From the NCBI GenBank assembly GCA_001931905.2, contig MSJI02000459.1:1-48031 (forward strand): 48,031 bases of DNA. The letters run 5' to 3'. The translations under genes and the position numbers were made by a program. Origin of the DNA: Cladosporium sp. IMV 00045 (lineage: Eukaryota > Ascomycota > Dothideomycetes > Cladosporiales > Cladosporiaceae). Positions 42,723-48,031 of this stretch are shown here, piece after piece. Position 1 is the stretch's first letter. Each line of letters starts with the position of its first letter. A model generated the notes under the pieces. The model ran no database searches. It had not been told where the DNA came from and saw nothing but the letters and a program-made list of their open reading frames with translations.

Positions 42723-44606
42723 ATGGCCGAAAGCTCCACTAATGGCAATGGCGATGCCAGCCCGCCTTCGCAAAAGCGCCAGCGCGCAAAACAAGCATGC
42801 GAGCCTTGTCGGCTGCGCAAGCGAAGATGCGATGGCAACATGCCCTGCAACATGTGCACACAGTTCGAGTACAAGTGCTACTTCGAAAAGCATCCGCGCA
42901 AACGAAGCAAGCTTGTCGAACAGGACGCCGTCGAAAATGGAATTGTGCAGGCCAGCCCAACACGAAACGCCACTCCGCCACGCGAGGAAAATACCAGTCA
43001 AGAAGACATGTCGAAAATGCAATCCATGGAAGCCAACTCCGGTATGGCATTCACTAGGCTACTTGGAATGAGGCTGGATGCGAGCGCAGGTCCAAAGCTC
43101 TTCACTTTCGGATGGAATCTAGGCACTGGGTCCAGCAGCGCGCCCATCACTACTCCGGTCACCAACTTTCTCACCCAAGATCAGATGATCGCAATGTCCA
43201 GGCTATTCTTCGCCAATGCTCATATACTCTACGGCATCATTGACGTTGAATGGTTCATGAAGCAGGTCATGCTGAGGTACTCCTCGCAAAAGCCAGTCCA
43301 GTGTCCCGACCACCTCATGGCGGGTGTCGCTGCACTGGGGACTCTATTTGGAGATAGGAGTCTTGACGCCATCCTGCCAGGCCTCGTCGATTCAGCAAAA
43401 CTTGCGCTTGAGAGCACAAGCACTATGCAGCCACCCACAATTTACGACGTGCAATCCTGGATTTTGCGATCGATATATCTTCGCGCCACCGGACATCCCC
43501 ATGCGTGCTGGATGGCGAGTAGTATCACCATGCATCTCATAGAATCATGTGGCCTCCAACAAGAGTCTACTAGTTCTATCATGTACCCTCCCACGAATGA
43601 TCATATGAACGACCTGGAAATTCGACGCCGTACCTTCTGGATCGCTCGATTACTGAACACGTGGGTCTCATTCGAATACGGACGCAATCGTGTCGCACTG
43701 CGTGGCATCACATGCAAGCTTCCAATTCACCGCGAAGGAGACTTCACTCGCGAGTATATCGACTTGTACAGTATCTCCTGCTGTCTCGACCCAGATAACG
43801 CGGACAAGCCTACACAATGGGAGGAATTCCTCCGCCAGCTCGAGCAGTACGATGCGCCACACGATTGCATGGAGCTATCGCGCGCCAATTTGGGCTTGTG
43901 TGCTTACCGTCGTATTCGTCTGGGAAACCCCAACCTACCATCGGAAACGATCAATCGCATCATTGCGATAGGACTTGGAGGGTTGCAAGCGGCACGAAGT
44001 CAGGCAAACAAAGGCATGCCGTGGTGGCATGTCGCCAACGTGCCCTTTCAATGTATTTGCGTGTTCCTGGCTATCGATACCCGAGAATCGTTATCGCATA
44101 TTGGCACAGCCATGCGAACACTAGAGATGGTTGTGAAGCGATTCGACACTGTTGCCATGAAAGAGGCGCTTAAGACGGCCCGCTTCTTGGTTCGACTTTC
44201 CAAAAAGAAGAAGGATGAAGACTCCGATGTCTTGGAGAAAAGCCTTAAGCGGGATCTTGTCGAAAGCGAGACACGGGCAGACAATCTCCAGCCGATACAG
44301 CCGAAGACTCAGAGCAACCAGCCGCAACAACAGCAGCAGACGGCACAGCAGTTACAAGCTCAACAGCAAATGCAACTGAACCAAATGTCGCAGCCACATC
44401 AACAGCAGCAGCAACCGCTCCAGCAGCAGCCTGTACCGATGATGGACGAACAGCAAGGAATCTCATGGGAACAAGGGCCTTTGACCACTAGCAGCGGCGA
44501 AGACTGGAACATGGACTACTTGAACAACACTGAGTTTGACTGGAATTTCTTTTTAAGCCAAGATATTCCAGCTTTCCAGAACCTCGCACCAGACGGAATG
44601 ATGTGA
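42723..44606 (+). CDS. Zn(II)2Cys6 transcription factor with Fungal_trans domain and Gln-rich region
   Basis: A single exon encodes 627 residues. The zinc cluster is at residues 26-52, with Cys at 26, 29, 36, 42, 45 and 52 (C-x2-C-x6-C-x5-C-x2-C-x6-C), preceded by basic sequence (QKRQRAK) and followed by the basic segment EKHPRKRSK. Residues 150-420 match the fungal-specific middle homology region (Fungal_trans): LFFANAHILYGIIDVEWF, VAALGTLFGDRSLD, ILRSIYLRATGHPHACWMAS and EIRRRTFWIARLLNTWVSFE. Residues about 525-580 are dominated by Gln, and the C terminus is acidic and aromatic (DWNMDYLNNTEFDWNFFL), together a likely activation region. The protein acts in the nucleus; its targets cannot be inferred. 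The gene converges on LCL3. The intact single exon contrasts with the multi-exon regulator at 1042. Confidence 0.88.
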   Translation: MAESSTNGNGDASPPSQKRQRAKQACEPCRLRKRRCDGNMPCNMCTQFEYKCYFEKHPRKRSKLVEQDAVENGIVQASPTRNATPPREENTSQEDMSKMQSMEANSGMAFTRLLGMRLDASAGPKLFTFGWNLGTGSSSAPITTPVTNFLTQDQMIAMSRLFFANAHILYGIIDVEWFMKQVMLRYSSQKPVQCPDHLMAGVAALGTLFGDRSLDAILPGLVDSAKLALESTSTMQPPTIYDVQSWILRSIYLRATGHPHACWMASSITMHLIESCGLQQESTSSIMYPPTNDHMNDLEIRRRTFWIARLLNTWVSFEYGRNRVALRGITCKLPIHREGDFTREYIDLYSISCCLDPDNADKPTQWEEFLRQLEQYDAPHDCMELSRANLGLCAYRRIRLGNPNLPSETINRIIAIGLGGLQAARSQANKGMPWWHVANVPFQCICVFLAIDTRESLSHIGTAMRTLEMVVKRFDTVAMKEALKTARFLVRLSKKKKDEDSDVLEKSLKRDLVESETRADNLQPIQPKTQSNQPQQQQQTAQQLQAQQQMQLNQMSQPHQQQQQPLQQQPVPMMDEQQGISWEQGPLTTSSGEDWNMDYLNNTEFDWNFFLSQDIPAFQNLAPDGMM

Positions 44607-44839
44607 GCAACGCACATGCGTGGCAAGGTCTTGGTCTCTGCTCTCCATGTTGACCATTTCGGTTTGACAAAAAGAATTAATACCCCAGGGAAGACGGGTC
44701 GGCGTTGTCTGGAGTTGTTGTAGGACTTGATTTTTATCTACGGATGTCATCCAGCACGGCGTGCATGTTGATAGGAATAAGGCATTCTACTGTCGTCAAA
44801 CATAATGCATCGCTGTAAAGTATTAACGTAACTTGCAAC

Positions 44840-45745
44840 TCAAGCTTTCCCTTTATGCTCCGCCGAGGCTTCCGATTCGCTTTTTGTCATCCTGCTCTTG
44901 TATTCCCTAGGACTCTCCAAAGGTTCCTTTGTTTTCCCGAGCATCTTTGATACCAGCCCAGGCTCCTGCCACATGCCGACTTTCTTGTTCTTAGCTTTCG
45001 CCTCTGCCTCGCGGTATTTTTCCTCGTTACCTCCAAACTCGCTGCCAAATTTCGCCTCGTAAACAGTCGCCAGTCCGCGCTTAATCATCTGAAGTCCAAC
45101 GTCCTGCTTGAAGAAAAACCACCTCCTGCGAACCACCGAACACACGATCCGATCGTACTGATCCCGCCTGTAAGGGTACACGCGCACATGCCTCTGCAAG
45201 ACGAATGATCGCAACCAGTCCAGCGCCTCCTGCGAATGAGGTTGGGACGGGCGGCCAAAATGCGCCAACTCAGGCGCATCAACGCCCGCAATCCTTACAT
45301 GCAGAGTGCCCTCTGTGCCTCCAATCCTGCGCTTTCCGTTCTTCTTCTTATGTCCAATCTGCCTCAACCAACCCCAGCCCATAACCCTGCCACCAGGCGT
45401 GTGAAAGAAGCGGAAATTGTCTCCATCGCCCACGCTCGTCACGTAGCCAAACAAGCTGCGTCGCCGGAAGAAAGACGGCTTAAGGTAGTCGGCGCCGGGA
45501 ATGCGGCGGAGGTATGTTTTGTAGGCTGAATAGAGCACCAGCGTCGTCGCCGAAGTGACAGCGCAGAAGAAAATCGTCTGCGTGCTGGTGTAGTGCGTCG
45601 CGTCGCGCGCGTTCAGGGAGCTCGTCCAGCTGCCTTTCACGGAGTCGGGAAGCTGGCTTGAGAAGGCGGAGATCGTGGACGCGTCGGTTTCATTCTTCTT
45701 CTCCGATGTGGAGGATTTCCGGAAGGGCCATGGAGGCCATGGCAT
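44840..45745 (-). CDS. LCL3: Membrane-anchored SNase-type endonuclease LCL3
   Basis: A single exon encodes 301 residues, a little above the usual LCL3 length of 240-300. An N-terminal Ser/Thr-rich segment is followed by a membrane helix (about residues 57-78, IFFCAVTSATTLVLYSAY) and RRIPGADYLKPSFFRRRSLF, a highly conserved LCL3 block. The staphylococcal nuclease-like domain follows: GYVTSVGDGDNFRFFHTPGG, HVRIAGVDAPELAHFGRPSQ, SQEALDWLRSF, VYPYRRDQYDRIVC and KRGLATVYEAKFGSEFGG. The catalytic Arg/Asp of the first block and the Arg of YDRIV are present. Yeast LCL3 is a mitochondrial membrane protein linked to chronological lifespan; nuclease activity is inferred from the fold. The C-terminal tail is Lys-, Glu- and Ser-rich. 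The gene converges on the regulator at 42723, 233 bp apart. Confidence 0.92.
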   Translation of the reverse strand: MPWPPWPFRKSSTSEKKNETDASTISAFSSQLPDSVKGSWTSSLNARDATHYTSTQTIFFCAVTSATTLVLYSAYKTYLRRIPGADYLKPSFFRRRSLFGYVTSVGDGDNFRFFHTPGGRVMGWGWLRQIGHKKKNGKRRIGGTEGTLHVRIAGVDAPELAHFGRPSQPHSQEALDWLRSFVLQRHVRVYPYRRDQYDRIVCSVVRRRWFFFKQDVGLQMIKRGLATVYEAKFGSEFGGNEEKYREAEAKAKNKKVGMWQEPGLVSKMLGKTKEPLESPREYKSRMTKSESEASAEHKGKA

Positions 45746-46280
45746 GGTTTGAGATCAGCCGGGTGGGTTGATGGTGGGCATTTGGCGGAGGGAATATTTG
45801 GTTAGGGATTCGTGAAGTGAGGTAGGTGCAGGGAGGGCTAGCGCCAAAGCCAAGTTTGGGGGCTTGTTTTGCGAGCATGGTTTTCTATTATCACTGCGTT
45901 TGTTGTTTACCTAGCCTTGCGTGATATTGGAATACTGTTCACTGCATCTCTAAACAGAAACCGCAGACTCTATGTCGCGGTGCTGACGCGCCTAAGGAAC
46001 CCTGTGAAAAACAACAACCGTCTGCCATTTAGCTGCGGGTCCAGCAAGATCAAGCACATCATCATCGGCATCGGGCTATTCGACGGACTCCATGGTGTTT
46101 TGCCATCCTGTAGAATCACATGTGATGAGCTCCTCAATAGGGAATTGACTTTAAAAGCAGCCTGAGACGCGAAATATAGTATAAGAAAAATCATAATTAT
46201 ACTTTCATACAGGAAAATCGTTAAGGCATCTATACATCTAATGCTTTTGAAAAGAAGAGAACTGAACTGGAAACGCTCGC
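45746..46280. other. Intergenic region upstream of LCL3
   Basis: This 535-bp stretch carries the LCL3 promoter and the 3' flank of the secreted-protein gene; both are on the minus strand. The right half is AT-rich. No further gene is apparent. Confidence 0.35.
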
Positions 46281-47579
46281 TTAGTCGACGAGAACGCCGC
46301 CTTTCTTGGCGCAGGTCTCTGCCGCTCCAGACGACGTTGTTGTCACGGTGTTGACGACCCTGGAATCTTTGTTAGCAACTGGAAGTACGAAGGGATTTGC
46401 GTCGCGGAAGACTTACTTTGTGGTGAAGGTCTGAGTCTTCGTGGTGACGACGATTGGCAGTTTGATGTGCTTCGTCCTCGTGGACTGCTTGGCCGTGATG
46501 GTGATAGGGCCAGCGGTGACAGGAGGCGGAGTTGAGATGGTGGTGGACTCGACGGTCGTTGTGATCGTCTGCGTGGTCGCGGGCGCGACGTCTGAGACAG
46601 TCGACGTGACGGCAGTGTCGTAAGTGACGGTTTTGGTGCGGGCATCAGGGGCGCGCTTGACGAGAGCGTTCTTCGCCAGCAGTTCCCTGCGCTCAGCGAC
46701 GAAAGCCTTCTTGATCTCTTCGCTCGGCACGCGACCCTCGAGGATCTCACGCTTGAAGTGGAAGCCGGCGTTCGTCCTGCTCCTGCCGAAGGGCTTGAAG
46801 GCTTTGTTCAGGATGCCGCCGATGATACCTCTGTTCAGGTTGATCACATCTTCGACGATGCTGTTGAGAGGGCCAAGCACGGTAGGAACGATGCTGGCAA
46901 TCGGGTCCTTGACGTGGTGGGTTGGCTTGATGGAGCAAGATGCAGCAACTGTCTTGGTGCTTGGGATGACTTGCCACGTCTGGGTGCGTTGGGTCAAAGT
47001 TATGAGGCCGCGAGTGCTCGTGACCGTCGTTGGCTTCGGGGTGATTGTGTGGGTCCCACGGCCGGAAGTAATGGTGGAGGCATCAGCTGTTGAGGTGATG
47101 ACATCGGTGATTGTGCTGGTCACGTTGACAACAGGAGTCTCCTGGTTTGTGACGGTTACGGTGGGCGTAACAGTAGTGGTTTCCTGGGTGCCAACGGTGA
47201 GAGAGAAGTCACGCTGGTAGGCAATGGGCTCGCCTTCGTCGCCGTTGTTGGAAATGATGAGAATCGACCAGTCGCCGTCGTACAACTTCTCCTTGGGCCA
47301 GTCCTCGCAAGTAATGAGTTGAGGCTCATTGTCCGGCGTCAAAGGTGTCTCAGAGCATTCAGTCTGGTCGCCGTTGGGATCGACGAAGACGTTGTGAGCG
47401 GTATCATCTTGGCATCCTGTGAACTCCTGAAGGGCAGTGAACGGGTCCGAAGAGTTCTTGTTCTGGAAGAATGTGCCGCCGCTGGTGAAATCGATACCGA
47501 AAGACTCGCAATCCGCAAATACGGAAGGAACGAAAGATAGAAGAGCGAGAGTAGCGCCGGCTGCTTTGAAGGAAGGCAT
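46281..47579 (-). CDS. Secreted Thr-rich cell-surface protein, fungal-specific, function unknown
   Basis: Two exons (47579-46417 and 46359-46281) flank a 57-bp GTAAGT...TTCCAG intron and encode 413 residues. The start MPSFKAAGATLALLSFVPSV opens a signal peptide cleaved near residue 22 (VFA/DCESF). The next 110 residues form a Cys-containing globular module (DCESFGIDF, FTGCQDDTAHNVFVDPNGD, CSETPLTPD, GDWSILIISNNGD), which I have the impression recurs in fungal surface proteins without a known function. The rest is Thr/Val-rich repeat-like sequence (TTTVTPTVTVTNQET, TQTITTTVESTTISTP), interrupted by a basic helical segment (about residues 225-310). Two dibasic Kex2-type sites occur, FKR-EIL (276-277) and LVKR-APD (308-309). 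The C terminus has one Cys and ends LVD, without a GPI signal. An upstream in-frame ATG at 47669 is less likely because it would bury the signal peptide. Confidence 0.75.
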
Positions 47580-48031
47580 GGCTAGAGATTGTCTGAGCAG
47601 ACGAACAAGTGACTGGAGAATGTGCAATGGTGAGTAGTGAGATTTCGAGACATAGGCATGGATGGTCACATCCTATATGCGATTGCCATAAGGCCTGTTG
47701 TGGAGATGAATAGCATGTGCGCATGCATCCTGCGCAACCCGTCCATGCATCTAGTGAAAGGCTAAAAAAGGGCTACATCGTGGCAATACTTGCTAGAGCC
47801 GGACAATTGATCGTCAACGAAACTCACTTCTGCCCCTTGTGGATGTACTAGATCCGTCGGACGACTCGTGGCGATGACACGGGACAGTCAGCTGCCGCCA
47901 TGCCTTGACTGCATATTCTAGCTGCTGTCATTGCTAATGCCCAGAAATCGTTATGGGTTGGCAAAGCGCGTTTTGAGCAAAGAAGCCCACTTGGTTTACG
48001 TTTGCCCAGTTGCGGTGTTGGAGATAGACCT
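47580..48031. other. Right-end intergenic region
   Basis: The last 452 bp contain the promoter of the secreted-protein gene and then sequence without a supportable gene. The window ends before the next gene can be seen. Confidence 0.35.

Overview
The window is nuclear DNA of a filamentous ascomycete fungus. Its genes carry many short introns (about 44-96 bp, usually GTRNGT...CTRAY...YAG). The protein set is typically fungal: three Zn2Cys6 regulators, a PDR-type ABC transporter, a gamma-tubulin complex subunit, LCL3, a Spo71-like PH protein, a BIM1-like copper protein, a ferric reductase, Dal5-like MFS and CorA-like carriers, and Thr/Ser-rich secreted proteins. The mix suggests Dothideomycetes, but this is inference; no marker gene or rRNA is present. 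Splice sites were read by eye and checked only by frame and family fit.

Layout. 1-336: 3' end of a dihydrodipicolinate synthase-family gene. 1042-3467 (-): ARGRII-like Zn2Cys6 regulator whose zinc cluster is split over three exons, one only 14 nt long. 4532-6213 (+): AAAP amino-acid transporter that looks broken (in-frame TGA, missing splice acceptor). 6275-8046 (-): second Zn2Cys6 regulator. 8729-9571 (-): cadmium-resistance-family transporter, divergent from a nine-exon PDR ABC transporter at 10271-15062 (+). 15527-18604 (+): Spo71-like PH protein, convergent with a GCP6/Alp16-like gamma-tubulin complex protein at 18909-21599 (-). 22003-22710 (-) and 23525-25414 (+): divergent BIM1-like copper protein and ferric-reductase-type metalloreductase, a plausible copper-uptake pair. 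26038-29167 (-): phospholipase D. 29852-31663 (-): sulfite oxidase/nitrate reductase-like molybdenum protein. 32828-34546 (+): clearly decayed catalase gene. 35824-37775 (+): Dal5/allantoate-type MFS transporter. 38622-40381 (+): CorA-like divalent-metal channel. 40449-41464 (-): secreted Thr-rich protein with a Cys-rich C-terminal module. 42723-44606 (+): third Zn2Cys6 regulator, glutamine-rich. 44840-45745 (-): LCL3 nuclease. 46281-47579 (-): secreted Thr-rich cell-surface protein.

The genes do not form an evident biosynthetic cluster. The functional groupings that can be argued are the copper pair at 22-25.4 kb, the metal/drug efflux pair sharing the 9572-10270 promoter, and the amino-acid regulator next to a damaged amino-acid permease. 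No tRNA, rRNA, CRISPR array or intact transposon was recognised. Two genes in 48 kb show clear or probable decay. I found no convincing wholly new system; the most useful leads are the microexon, the pseudogenes, the copper pair and two conserved-looking but unassigned coding segments.
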